A stretch of DNA of 12,092 nucleotides from Thiotrichaceae bacterium (GTDB taxonomy: Bacteria > Pseudomonadota > Gammaproteobacteria > Thiotrichales > Thiotrichaceae), in the NCBI GenBank assembly GCA_027008885.1, contig JALVDQ010000165.1:1-12092 (forward strand). The letters are read 5' to 3'. A program made the translations under genes and the position numbers. Position 1 is the stretch's first letter. Each line of letters starts with the position of its first letter. Below are positions 1-7,546 of this stretch, in pieces. The notes under the pieces were generated by a model. It was not told the DNA's origin. It saw nothing but the letters and a program-made list of their open reading frames with translations, and did no database searches.

Positions 1-422
1 ACGCTATCACTCTGACTCAAACAGTAAATTCTGATGTTGTGTTTGACCTGACGCCAGATGCACCCACAGATGCGGGTGATTATTTCGCTAATTCATATAC
101 TCGTGATGCGACCTTACTCAGTATTGAAGGCATAGCCAGTGATCAAAAGTGGATGGTTTACGCCAAAATCAGTAATTATGTGCATAGCGGTACGGAAAAG
201 ATCCGAATCAAGGTCAAGAGGACGGGTGATGGAACCGGGGTGACCGCACCTACAGGCGGAGCAGTGTTTAAAAAACTTACTGTGGGTAACTATAGATATT
301 TATTCAGGGGAAAAGGTAACCGTTACAATATTCCAATCACAACCAAAATCGGAGGAATTGGTGTTAGAGATGGTTATGGTGCATTCAATACCACGATTGA
401 ATATAAAGTAGAAACCTATTGA
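1..422 (+). CDS. Fimbria-like exported subunit, C-terminal part (5' end outside window)
   Basis: The reading frame is open from the first bases (first full codon at position 3) to a TGA at 420-422, so this is the C-terminal 139 residues of a longer protein. A GTG at 39 lies inside the frame and is not taken as the start. The visible part is rich in alternating beta-strand patterns and ends in GAFNTTIEYKVETY. It shares a TDAGDYF motif, a K-x-x-x-Y-x-K strand and a final T-I-x-Y strand with the exported protein at 4450-4944 (TDAGDNF; NINVTITYTL). The two look like paralogous subunits of one fibre. A last strand with alternating hydrophobic residues is typical of pilins assembled by donor-strand exchange. 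As the first visible gene ahead of chaperone and usher genes, it is a plausible major subunit. The role is inferred from context and the paralogy; I recognise no named family. Confidence 0.6.
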   Translation, partial: AITLTQTVNSDVVFDLTPDAPTDAGDYFANSYTRDATLLSIEGIASDQKWMVYAKISNYVHSGTEKIRIKVKRTGDGTGVTAPTGGAVFKKLTVGNYRYLFRGKGNRYNIPITTKIGGIGVRDGYGAFNTTIEYKVETY

Positions 423-485
423 TATACTCCTGTCTTGGGGATGGAAAAATTTCTGAGCGAACCAATATCTGATTCAGGAGTATAT
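422..485 (+). repeat. Inverted repeat between subunit and chaperone genes
   Basis: An 11-bp perfect inverted repeat (ATATACTCCTG at 422-432 and CAGGAGTATAT at 475-485) encloses a 42-base loop. It begins inside the stop codon of the upstream subunit gene and ends 38 bases before the chaperone ATG. There is no T-run behind it, so it is not a standard intrinsic terminator. In fimbrial operons, hairpins placed after the major subunit often stabilise or process the mRNA so that the subunit is made in excess. That role is inferred here. Confidence 0.55.
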
Positions 486-523
486 AAACAGGGCTAAAGC
501 ATAAAGCAAAAGGGGAAAGGATT

Positions 524-1348
524 ATGAATAATAAATTACTACAACTATTAATTTTTCTTGTATTGACAGTTTTCAGCACAGAATCTCTGGCAGCTATCTT
601 GATGCAGGGAGGTTATTCGCATGAGTTTACAGTTACGCCTGGTGGTGTCTATAAAAAATCAATTAAATTGAAAAATATGGGGCGTACACCCCAGGAAATA
701 AAGATTTACCTGGAAGACTATATGTTTAATGCAGGTGGGCGTTCAAGATTTTCTGCTGCAAGATTGCGTAAAAACCCACGCAGTAATAGTCACTGGATCA
801 GATTTAGTCCAAATCGTATTGTTTTGGCACCAGGGGCAGAAAGGGTCGTAAATTATACAATGCGCGTCCCAAGAGGCAGATTGACTGGAACCTACTGGAG
901 TGCCCTGATTATTGAACCTGTTGTGGCATCCTCTCTGGAGTCGTCCAGAAAGCGTTATAACGATAAAAAAGTGCATATGAATATCCAGCAGGTAGCTCGT
1001 CATGCCATTCAAATTGTGGCGCAAGTGGGTGATACCGGAAAAGCAAACATACAGTTCAAGCATCCTGTCATGAAGAAACAGGCAGGCAAACGTACCTTTA
1101 GTCTGGATGCCTATAATGTCGGTACCCGCTGGATAAAGCCTGATGTCTGGCTGGATGTTTATAACCAGCAGGGGGCCTTTGTTGGCAAGTTTCAGGGTGA
1201 TGGATCGCGTATTTATCCGCGGACTTCGGTAACATTGCCCGTTGATATATCGCGTTTGCGTTCCGGGAAGTACAAGGGTCTTTTTGTTGTCGATGGCGGT
1301 AGCAGCACAGATATTTTGGCTACCGATGTTAATCTGACAATCAGATAA
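524..1348 (+). CDS. Periplasmic fimbrial-chaperone-like protein with two Ig-like domains
   Basis: The 274-residue product has a clear signal peptide (hydrophobic residues 5-17, likely cleavage after SLA or LAA at 23-24). The first Ig-like domain (about 25-140) contains FSPNRIVLAPGAE (94-106) followed by a GTYWSALIIEP strand (122-132). This layout matches the PapD-type chaperone pattern P-x-x-x-x-L-x-P-G then R-x-x-x-F-W-x-x-x-x-x-P, and also resembles the DUF916/WxL-interacting domains of Gram-positives. A second beta domain (about 175-274) contains NVGTRWIKPDVWLDVY and a GKYKGLFVVDGG strand. At 274 residues it is longer than FimC/PapD chaperones (about 205-230 when mature). I cannot find an obvious equivalent of the PapD Arg8. 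ATG at 524 is preceded by a purine-rich AAAGGGGAAAGGA site. It lies between a subunit gene and an usher-like gene, so a subunit chaperone is the best reading. Confidence 0.68.
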   Translation: MNNKLLQLLIFLVLTVFSTESLAAILMQGGYSHEFTVTPGGVYKKSIKLKNMGRTPQEIKIYLEDYMFNAGGRSRFSAARLRKNPRSNSHWIRFSPNRIVLAPGAERVVNYTMRVPRGRLTGTYWSALIIEPVVASSLESSRKRYNDKKVHMNIQQVARHAIQIVAQVGDTGKANIQFKHPVMKKQAGKRTFSLDAYNVGTRWIKPDVWLDVYNQQGAFVGKFQGDGSRIYPRTSVTLPVDISRLRSGKYKGLFVVDGGSSTDILATDVNLTIR

Positions 1349-1431
1349 GCAGTTAGGAGAAAAGGAATAAAAGGCATAAAAAATAATAACTTAATGCAGA
1401 TTTTCGTTTCAGGTTGAGTGTTTTTCAGGGC

Positions 1432-1459
1432 TAACTACCCGGAATAATCCGGGTAGTTA
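1432..1459 (+). repeat. Perfect 11-bp hairpin just upstream of the usher-like gene
   Basis: TAACTACCCGG (1432-1442) and CCGGGTAGTTA (1449-1459) form a perfect stem with a 6-base AATAAT loop. Only a short CTTTTC follows, so it is at best a weak terminator. The AGGAA ribosome site of the next gene (1466-1470) starts 6 bases after the stem and its ATG is at 1477. The hairpin could attenuate read-through from chaperone to usher or affect ribosome loading on the usher message. The function is inferred; the structure is directly visible. Confidence 0.7.
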
Positions 1460-1476
1460 CTTTTCAGGAAGCTATC

Positions 1477-4281
1477 ATGCTATTTCTATATAGGGGAAAA
1501 AAGGCTGTTTTTGCTACTTATGCGGTGTTCTTGTTAGTACTTTTATTTCCGCTATATGCTTTTTCAGCTTCATTTGTTGATATTATTGTTAAACAGCGCG
1601 TGATTGTTGCACAAAGTCGGGGGATTGTGACTTTGCCGTTCAGTGTTGTTAATCGCAGTAATCGAACTCTTCGGCTTAGAGAGAGTCTTGAGTTGCCAGA
1701 GGGCTGGAGAATTTTAACAGGGGAAGATTCGTTTACCCTGGCAGCGGGTGAGAGAAGTCTGCGTTTGCTTCATGTTTTGGCTTCATCCGATGTGCCTGCC
1801 GGAAAATATACCATTCCGTACCAGATTGTTTCCAGGGATAAATTTTCAATTCATGCCGAGAAAAAAATCAGTGTTATTATAAAATCGGCATCAAAATTAT
1901 CCGTTGAGGTAATTGAAAAGCCTGATCTGGTACTGGCAGGCGAGAAATATACAGTAAAGGTACAGCTTGCCAATCAGGGCAATGTGCCTTTGTTGCTAGG
2001 AGTTGATGTCAGGGATAGATTATCTTATCTGACTTCTTTTGCACCTCATCATCTGCAATTAAAAGCTTCTCAAAAAGCAATTATTACAATTCATGCGAAA
2101 ATTCCTGAAACATTAAGCAAAAGCACTTACCACAATTTGAAGCTGCTCCTGAAGGGGCGCTCAATTGCAGAAAGCAAATCAATAAAAACACAAATTATTG
2201 CTTTCAAGCCGGATGGCACAGGCTTGTATCAGACAATACCGACCAAAATCACATCGACTTATACAAACAATGGCGACCATGGTGTTTTGCAGACCGAGTT
2301 AAGTGCCGCCGGAAATCTGGATGAAAAGGGCAAACATCACCTTGATTTGCTTTATCGTGATACGAAAACGAATGATCTGTCTGTGCTGGGTTCTGATGCA
2401 GAAAAACGGCTGTCTTACAATAATGATTCTTTTGCGATTCATTTGGGTGATCGCTCTTTTTCTCTTGCCGGTATTGGAGATGAAGGCTTGTATGGAAAAG
2501 GTGTGGAAGTTGACTATTCTCCTCCTGGCAAGAAATGGAATATTCGAGCCTTTACAGCAGAACAGAAGCGTCAGGATAATACTGATAATGTGAATAAAGA
2601 TAGCGCAAGGAAATTTAACTTCAGCGGTTTTGAAATCGGATACAAGTTTTCCAATGAACTGGAACTGGCGATCAACACACTCTCTCAAAGAAATAATGAC
2701 AAGGAACAGAAAAAAGAAAGCATCAGCGGGATTGATTTGCATTGGGATAAATTTTCCAGTGCTGAAGTTAATTTGTCTCTGGCAAAAGATAAAGATGGAA
2801 AAGCTTTCAGGCTACAACAATATGGAAGCCTGGGCGATTTTAACTATGACCTTGAGGTACAAAAAGCAGATGCAGATTTTGACGGTCTTATCAAAGACAT
2901 AAAAAGTGAAGCTGTTACAGGAATATACTCATTTAATGACAATAAAAATTATCTCCGTACAAATCTGTATCACGCAAAACGTAATGTTGACGAGGATACG
3001 AGCAGAAATATTACAGAAGATAAAAACTTTAGTTTGGGAATAGGGCATTATTTTAATAATCTCCATCAGGACAGCCTGTATACAGAAATATTTGTTCGTA
3101 AATCCAGAGATCTGCGGCAATTGTCTGATTACAATCAAACTGAACGGGGTATTCGCCTCGACTATCAAAAAAATATCAATCAGCAATTAAGGTTGAATAC
3201 AATTGTTGAGCATGTGCTGAATAATGATCACATAAGGAATAAAAAATCAGCCAAAAATCGGGGCAGCCTGACTCTGGCGTATACTCCGAATGATAAATAC
3301 CATTTGAGCTTGAATATTGATAGCAGCAGTATTCATCGTGACAACAGTGTCTATGATAATGATAGCAATTATGATGATAATAGCCTGAATTATGGATTAA
3401 ATGCGGCGATTCGCTTTAACTCCAGACAACTTCTTTCAGGCTACTGGAGACACTCAAAAAATAACAATACCTTGCAACTTAATTATAATCATACCTTTAA
3501 TAACGGCATAACGCTGGGTGGCTCTGTCTCTACCGATACTCTAAATAATTCAAAAACAGACAAAGATTCCCTTGAGTATCAGCTTAGATTGAGTGTGCCA
3601 TTTGATATGCCTTTGTATAAATACAAAAATATCGCAGCACTCAAGGGCAAGGTTTACGACAAGGCTCAGCGTCAGCCAGTGAGCAACGCGATAGTCGCTA
3701 TTGCAGGACAATATGCTGTTACAGACAAGGAGGGTAATTATCTGTTTAAAGCCATTCGTGAGGGAAAATATGATTTGAGCACAAATCTGAGTAAAACCCG
3801 GCTGAATAACTACATGATAGAGAATAATGAACAGCAAAAAATAACTTTACATGCCAACAGAACATTGACACATAATATAAAACTGGTGGCAGGTACGGGT
3901 ATTAGCGGACAGGTTTTAGCCTATACCTTGTCAAGCGCCTCTATTTTGTCAGGCAAAGCCAATCATACGGCAATGAAACCTTCTGGCGGTGTAGAAGGTT
4001 TGTTAGTCACGTTAGTATCGACAGATGACAGTGAAATAGTCCATAAAGCACTTACCAGTGAGGGTGGTTATTTCAGTTTTAATGGCATTAAAGCAGGAAA
4101 ATGGCTGATACAGGTCACAGATCCGAGAAAAGTGCTTAAGGATGCCCGTTTGGAAAAACCACAAAGAGTAATAGAACTCAAGGTTGGTAAAGACACAGAT
4201 ATTGTTTTCAGGGCAATTCCGTTAATGAAGCAAATCAGGAAAATAGGACCTAGTAGTGGATTTAATGTAATTGGAGAATAA
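1477..4281 (+). CDS. Usher-like outer-membrane beta-barrel protein with Ig-like ends
   Basis: The 934-residue product has a signal peptide (hydrophobic 13-30, cleavage near 30-32). Two beta-sandwich regions follow (about 33-140 and 140-245), with NRSNRTLRL, AGKYTIPYQI and LANQGNVPLLLG resembling NEW3/COG1470-type Ig repeats. Residues about 250-715 look like a transmembrane barrel: many short alternating strands ending in aromatics, with Asn/Asp-rich turns. Within it, LGDRSFSL (323-330) followed by YGKGVEVDY (339-347) recalls the usher motif G-D-x-x-x ... F-R-G-x-x-L-x-x-D. Two C-terminal carboxypeptidase-regulatory-like domains follow (about 720-800, with GKVYDKAQRQPVSNAIV and TDKEGNYLF; about 805-920, with TSEGGYFSFNGI). 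Classical ushers also end in small beta domains. The likely role is export and assembly of the neighbouring subunits at the outer membrane. An outer-membrane protein unrelated to ushers is possible, but the gene order argues against it. Ribosome site AGGAA at 1466-1470. Confidence 0.62.
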   Translation: MLFLYRGKKAVFATYAVFLLVLLFPLYAFSASFVDIIVKQRVIVAQSRGIVTLPFSVVNRSNRTLRLRESLELPEGWRILTGEDSFTLAAGERSLRLLHVLASSDVPAGKYTIPYQIVSRDKFSIHAEKKISVIIKSASKLSVEVIEKPDLVLAGEKYTVKVQLANQGNVPLLLGVDVRDRLSYLTSFAPHHLQLKASQKAIITIHAKIPETLSKSTYHNLKLLLKGRSIAESKSIKTQIIAFKPDGTGLYQTIPTKITSTYTNNGDHGVLQTELSAAGNLDEKGKHHLDLLYRDTKTNDLSVLGSDAEKRLSYNNDSFAIHLGDRSFSLAGIGDEGLYGKGVEVDYSPPGKKWNIRAFTAEQKRQDNTDNVNKDSARKFNFSGFEIGYKFSNELELAINTLSQRNNDKEQKKESISGIDLHWDKFSSAEVNLSLAKDKDGKAFRLQQYGSLGDFNYDLEVQKADADFDGLIKDIKSEAVTGIYSFNDNKNYLRTNLYHAKRNVDEDTSRNITEDKNFSLGIGHYFNNLHQDSLYTEIFVRKSRDLRQLSDYNQTERGIRLDYQKNINQQLRLNTIVEHVLNNDHIRNKKSAKNRGSLTLAYTPNDKYHLSLNIDSSSIHRDNSVYDNDSNYDDNSLNYGLNAAIRFNSRQLLSGYWRHSKNNNTLQLNYNHTFNNGITLGGSVSTDTLNNSKTDKDSLEYQLRLSVPFDMPLYKYKNIAALKGKVYDKAQRQPVSNAIVAIAGQYAVTDKEGNYLFKAIREGKYDLSTNLSKTRLNNYMIENNEQQKITLHANRTLTHNIKLVAGTGISGQVLAYTLSSASILSGKANHTAMKPSGGVEGLLVTLVSTDDSEIVHKALTSEGGYFSFNGIKAGKWLIQVTDPRKVLKDARLEKPQRVIELKVGKDTDIVFRAIPLMKQIRKIGPSSGFNVIGE

Positions 4282-4388
4282 TAAGAACCTGTCTGAGAAT
4301 AGCCAAAAATACGATTTTCAACAATTTAACAAAAATTAAGTTCTTTATTTTCAATAACTTAAAAAATTGGTTCTTGGAAAAATTGTTA

Positions 4389-4418
4389 ATTTCTTAGTTC
4401 TCGATTTCTTAGTTCTCG
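4389..4418 (+). repeat. Perfect 15-bp tandem duplication upstream of second subunit gene
   Basis: The unit ATTTCTTAGTTCTCG occurs at 4389-4403 and again, without a gap, at 4404-4418. It lies in the AT-rich 168-base gap before the second subunit gene and ends 31 bases before its ATG. A 7-bp inverted repeat (TTAAGTT 4336-4342, AACTTAA 4356-4362) lies further upstream in the same gap. The duplication could be a paired regulator site or a product of strand slippage. No promoter hexamers are convincing. Confidence 0.6.
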
Positions 4419-4449
4419 GCTAGGAACAGTCCCAAAGGAATATAAACTT

Positions 4450-4944
4450 ATGACTAAATTAAAAACACTTCAGTTGATATGTATAATATCAGGCGCATTT
4501 TTTTTCGCTACGGAGGCTTTTGCCGACAGCGACACTGCGACACAACAAGTGCGCATTATTATCCCCAAAATTGCAATTATTGATGTTGATAATACCTATA
4601 CACCTTTACAGATAACTTTTGATCCGGTTACAGATGCTGGCGATAATTTTTCCATGGTAACCGCGACAGGCTATTACGATGTTACATCAAATATCAGGAA
4701 GCTCAAACTCTATGGAAAAACAAATATAGACCTGCAATCTTTGTATAATTTAAAGCTTGAAGTAAATGAAGCCGGAAATTTTTATCGAACCTTAACTACG
4801 ACTTCCGAGAAAGTTTCCAACCAAAACCGGCAGGCTCAAAAAAACCAGCCACTCTACTACAGGGCAAGCCCGGTTTCTCCCAATAGAGCAATTCCCTATG
4901 GGAATATCAATGTAACCATTACATATACACTGGTAGAACCATAG
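4450..4944 (+). CDS. Second fimbria-like exported subunit
   Basis: The 164-residue product has a strong signal peptide: basic start, hydrophobic 8-19, cleavage after AFA at 23-25, leaving about 139 mature residues. The mature part opens with alternating strands (QQVRIIIPKIAIIDVD), has ITFDPVTDAGDNF in the first third, and ends with GNINVTITYTLVEP. The TDAGD-x-F motif, the order of strands (K-L-K-L-Y-G-K, Y-N-L-K-L-E-V, F-Y-R-T-L) and the final T-I-x-Y strand match the partial subunit at 1-422. It has no cysteine in the mature part, unlike type 1 or P pilins, which have a conserved disulphide. It could be a minor, anchor or alternative major subunit; it is too short for a two-domain tip adhesin. 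AAAGGA at 4434-4439 serves the ATG at 4450. The gene ends 37 bases from the oppositely oriented ATPase gene. Confidence 0.62.
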   Translation: MTKLKTLQLICIISGAFFFATEAFADSDTATQQVRIIIPKIAIIDVDNTYTPLQITFDPVTDAGDNFSMVTATGYYDVTSNIRKLKLYGKTNIDLQSLYNLKLEVNEAGNFYRTLTTTSEKVSNQNRQAQKNQPLYYRASPVSPNRAIPYGNINVTITYTLVEP

Positions 4945-4981
4945 GGGTTATAGGGGGTGGCTACTGTATGTACTCCCCTTC

Positions 4982-7309
4982 CTAAGAAGCTTTCCAGACA
5001 ACAGCAATATCTTCTATCTGAATGTCTGTTTTTCTGGGTTTTATGGAAAATTCTTCTATATCGACGTTATCAATATCATATTTATCCGCAAGCTCATCTA
5101 TCTTTTCTTCGAGTTCTTCCTCAAGCTCTTCGATATCATCTTCAATTTTTTCAATTCGATTTTTTTGCCGGCTGACATCTCCCCGCTCTTTTAGGATACG
5201 GGTGCTGGCTACGCCAATGGATGCTCTGGATTTTCCAAACAAGGCACCCAGTACAGTCAAACCAGCCTTGAGAAAAGAATTACTGGTATCTGCTTTTTCC
5301 TTGTCCAGTCTTTCCATAGCGCGTTCCAGGCGATCCCTGAGGACTTTTTCCTTTTTTGCGAAGCGTTCCTGTAAAACTTCAATTGCCGCTTCCTTCTTTT
5401 CATTGAGTAGATCATTGAGGCGTACTTTAAAATCACTCAATGATTCATAAGGTTCTGATTCAAGCCTGGGTGATTTGCTGCGGAACAGTTTCAGTCTTTG
5501 TTCATGGTAAAGCCAGTCTTTCAGGCTGGCTTTTGCTTTGCGAAGGTTTTTGTCCGAGCGGATAAATTCCTGCACTTCGGCATATTTTGCATTTGCAGGA
5601 GGATTAAGAGGATATTGACTAAAGCAATTATGCGACTCTTCCTGTATTGCGTTGTCCCAGTCGAGATTATTATCCGTTGGATCAATATCCAGATTAAGAC
5701 AAAGCGTTTCTTCTTCATCAATGCCACGCGACTGATTGAAAAAGTGTACCTTGGCTTCGGCCATTATACTGGGTCGAAATTTCCCCGATTTGTTCAAGTC
5801 TGGTTTAAAGCGCTGCGGGATAGAGCTATCCAGTGTTGAGTAATTATCAAAGCCGTCATCATCAATTTGTGTTTCTTCAATATCTTCTTCCTCAGGCTCT
5901 AATAGTGCTTTCTGTTCCTGCATCAGGGCAGAAATTTCATCCCGCTTTAAAGGTCCCTTGAGATAACTCATTACCCAGCGTGTCCCAAACAGGCGTATAT
6001 CGTCAAGGTGTGCGCTTTTCAGGAAGAAGGTACGTTTTTTCAGGTTTGACAGCAGGTTTTTTATTTCCTCCTTGTCATAACTGGAATCAACTTTGCCGCC
6101 CAGTCCATCGATAACACGGGCTATATCCTGGGTGGTTTGCAAACGCCCGATAAACCATGTTCCCATATTGGACAGCCCTTTATAATCAAGGTCAACCGGA
6201 TTTTGGGTACTTAATACAATACCTATGCCATAGGCACGAGCCTGTTTTAGCAGGAGTAACATCGGTTCTTTACTGGGTGGATTACTGATAGGAGGAAAGA
6301 AACCAAAGATTTCATCCATATAGAGTAAGGTTTTAAGTGCAGATGTACCACTCTGGCGACGCATCCAGGCAATGAATTTATTCAGCAGAAGTGTAACAAA
6401 GAACATTCTTTCTTCATCATTAAGATGAGAAATTGAAAAAATTGCAACTTTTGCCTTGCCATTCTCATCATAAAGAAGTTTTTGAATATCCAGTGATTCA
6501 CCCTGGAGCCAGGCACTAAATGTTGGTGATGCGATGATTGAATTAAAGCGGGTAGCAAATTTAAAACGCTCATTTTGAGGGTAAAAGGTTTCCAGTGGTA
6601 AAACACCGATTTTCTTAAATGGCGGACTAATGATTCGTGCAATTAATTCTTCCAGACTCAGGTCTTTGCCGTCATACCACGCAGAGGCAATAAGCTGGCT
6701 TAATAAAATAGTTTCCTTGGACTCGACAGAATCAGCCTCAACACCTATTAACGAGAGCAAGCTGCTAACGGTAGTATGCAGATAGGATGAAAAACTGTCA
6801 CTATCCTCCATAATCTGGGGAGGGGGAACTTCGAGTGAACCAAGTACATTTACGCTAACACCAGCTCTGCTGCCCGGCGTGTAAATTGTTTTCTTAACCG
6901 CATGAAATTTGGCGACACGTTCTCTTGTCTGATGAAAAGATTCAATGCCATTTTCCCACATGCTGGCAATTTTCTCTGCATAGCTACTGACGTCTTTTTC
7001 TTTGGATTTGGCTTCGTCAGCTACCCAGGGTTCAAATGATCTGGGCGAAAACTCCGGGTCTGTCAGGCATAAATTTCCCATATCGCCTTTCGGATCAATA
7101 ATAATAGAAGGAATATTGTCTATGGCAGCCTCTTCAATGATGCCAACACCAAGCCCCGTTTTGCCACTGCCTGTCATACCAATAATAGTGGCATGTGTCG
7201 TAAAATTTTTATTTTTAAGTAGAGTAAGTACCTCTGTCATTTCCAGTGTTTTTTTATCTATATCCTTGCCTAGATAAAAAAGCCCAAGTTTTTCGTAAAT
7301 CTCTACCAT
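4982..7309 (-). CDS. HerA/DUF87-type P-loop ATPase with coiled-coil C-terminus
   Basis: The 775-residue product starts with a short beta region (YEKLGLFYLGKDID) like the N-terminal barrel of HerA proteins. It has a Walker A motif GMTGSGKT (44-51), then IIIDPKGD (69-76), a Walker B strand LLYMDEIFGFF with D332-E333, and the HerA-like STQNPVDLDYKGLSN segment (from 367) followed by WFIGRLQTTQD with a candidate arginine finger. These are hallmarks of FtsK/HerA hexameric motors. An acidic linker follows (EPEEEDIEETQIDDD). The last 200 residues are highly charged coiled coil, interrupted by a hydrophobic GLTVLGALFGKS stretch. Archaeal HerA works with NurA in DNA-end resection; bacterial versions occur alone or with defence effectors. 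No partner gene is visible here, so the cellular role is unknown. The ATG is preceded by an AGGT at a suitable distance. The gene stands alone and converges on the fibre cluster. Confidence 0.85.
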   Translation of the reverse strand: MVEIYEKLGLFYLGKDIDKKTLEMTEVLTLLKNKNFTTHATIIGMTGSGKTGLGVGIIEEAAIDNIPSIIIDPKGDMGNLCLTDPEFSPRSFEPWVADEAKSKEKDVSSYAEKIASMWENGIESFHQTRERVAKFHAVKKTIYTPGSRAGVSVNVLGSLEVPPPQIMEDSDSFSSYLHTTVSSLLSLIGVEADSVESKETILLSQLIASAWYDGKDLSLEELIARIISPPFKKIGVLPLETFYPQNERFKFATRFNSIIASPTFSAWLQGESLDIQKLLYDENGKAKVAIFSISHLNDEERMFFVTLLLNKFIAWMRRQSGTSALKTLLYMDEIFGFFPPISNPPSKEPMLLLLKQARAYGIGIVLSTQNPVDLDYKGLSNMGTWFIGRLQTTQDIARVIDGLGGKVDSSYDKEEIKNLLSNLKKRTFFLKSAHLDDIRLFGTRWVMSYLKGPLKRDEISALMQEQKALLEPEEEDIEETQIDDDGFDNYSTLDSSIPQRFKPDLNKSGKFRPSIMAEAKVHFFNQSRGIDEEETLCLNLDIDPTDNNLDWDNAIQEESHNCFSQYPLNPPANAKYAEVQEFIRSDKNLRKAKASLKDWLYHEQRLKLFRSKSPRLESEPYESLSDFKVRLNDLLNEKKEAAIEVLQERFAKKEKVLRDRLERAMERLDKEKADTSNSFLKAGLTVLGALFGKSRASIGVASTRILKERGDVSRQKNRIEKIEDDIEELEEELEEKIDELADKYDIDNVDIEEFSIKPRKTDIQIEDIAVVWKAS

Positions 7310-7366
7310 TTTTCGTACCTGTTCTGAGGGTGAATTGCTCTGTTTCTTGCTCTTTAAATAACTGAG

Positions 7367-7372
7367 TATAAT
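7367..7372 (+). promoter_or_regulatory. Perfect TATAAT, possible -10 element
   Basis: TATAAT at 7367-7372 would place a start near 7378-7380, exactly where the 5' arm of a long base-paired segment begins. The hexamer 17 bases upstream (TTCTTG) is a poor -35, so the promoter is uncertain. On the minus strand the overlapping TATACT (7366-7371) could equally serve the ATPase gene starting at 7309. Confidence 0.3.
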
Positions 7373-7377
7373 TAGTC

Positions 7378-7518
7378 GGTAGTGGGTGAAGCTGTGTTTT
7401 TAGCCCCGGAGCCTGAGCGTGACCCGAGAAGATCGCGCTATCATGCTGGATTGCGTTATTTGCATATTTACGCCTTGCTCTTCAGAAAAACGATGCACTC
7501 AACATTTAACCCATTACC
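7378..7518 (+). ncRNA. Possible structured small RNA or imperfect palindrome
   Basis: GGTAGTGGGT (7378-7387) pairs with ACCCATTACC (7509-7518) over ten positions, with one G-U if read as RNA. Further inward, GTTTTT can pair with AAAAAC, GAGC with GCTC, and GCGT with ACGC, giving a long interrupted rod about 141 bases long. A perfect TATAAT lies six bases upstream and an intrinsic terminator 29 bases downstream (7547-7572), so a plus-strand transcript of about 195 bases is plausible. I checked for 4.5S, tmRNA and RNase P signatures and saw none. The size is near that of 6S RNA, but I cannot match the conserved central bubble. A degenerate dispersed palindrome is the main alternative, and the strand is not certain. 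Confidence 0.35.
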
Positions 7519-7546
7519 AAGTATAGGTGCTTATATTAGCAATAAA

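Noticed and set aside
4282..4335. Insertion-sequence end remnant after the usher-like gene
   Set aside because: The sequence after the stop has the feel of an IS terminus, but I see no matching inverted end, target duplication or transposase fragment.
4953..4978. Possible terminator between the converging subunit and ATPase genes
   Set aside because: GGGG (4954-4957) can pair with CCCC (4975-4978) and a few more bases, but the stem is bulged and no T-run follows on either strand.
5022..5450. Serine-rich plus-strand frame of 142 codons
   Set aside because: The serine runs are the antisense reading of glutamate-rich coiled-coil codons in the ATPase gene. No independent start signal is present.
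4982..7309. HerA-based anti-phage defence system
   Set aside because: Known HerA defence modules pair the ATPase with an adjacent effector such as SIR2. Here the neighbours are a fibre subunit gene and a non-coding gap.
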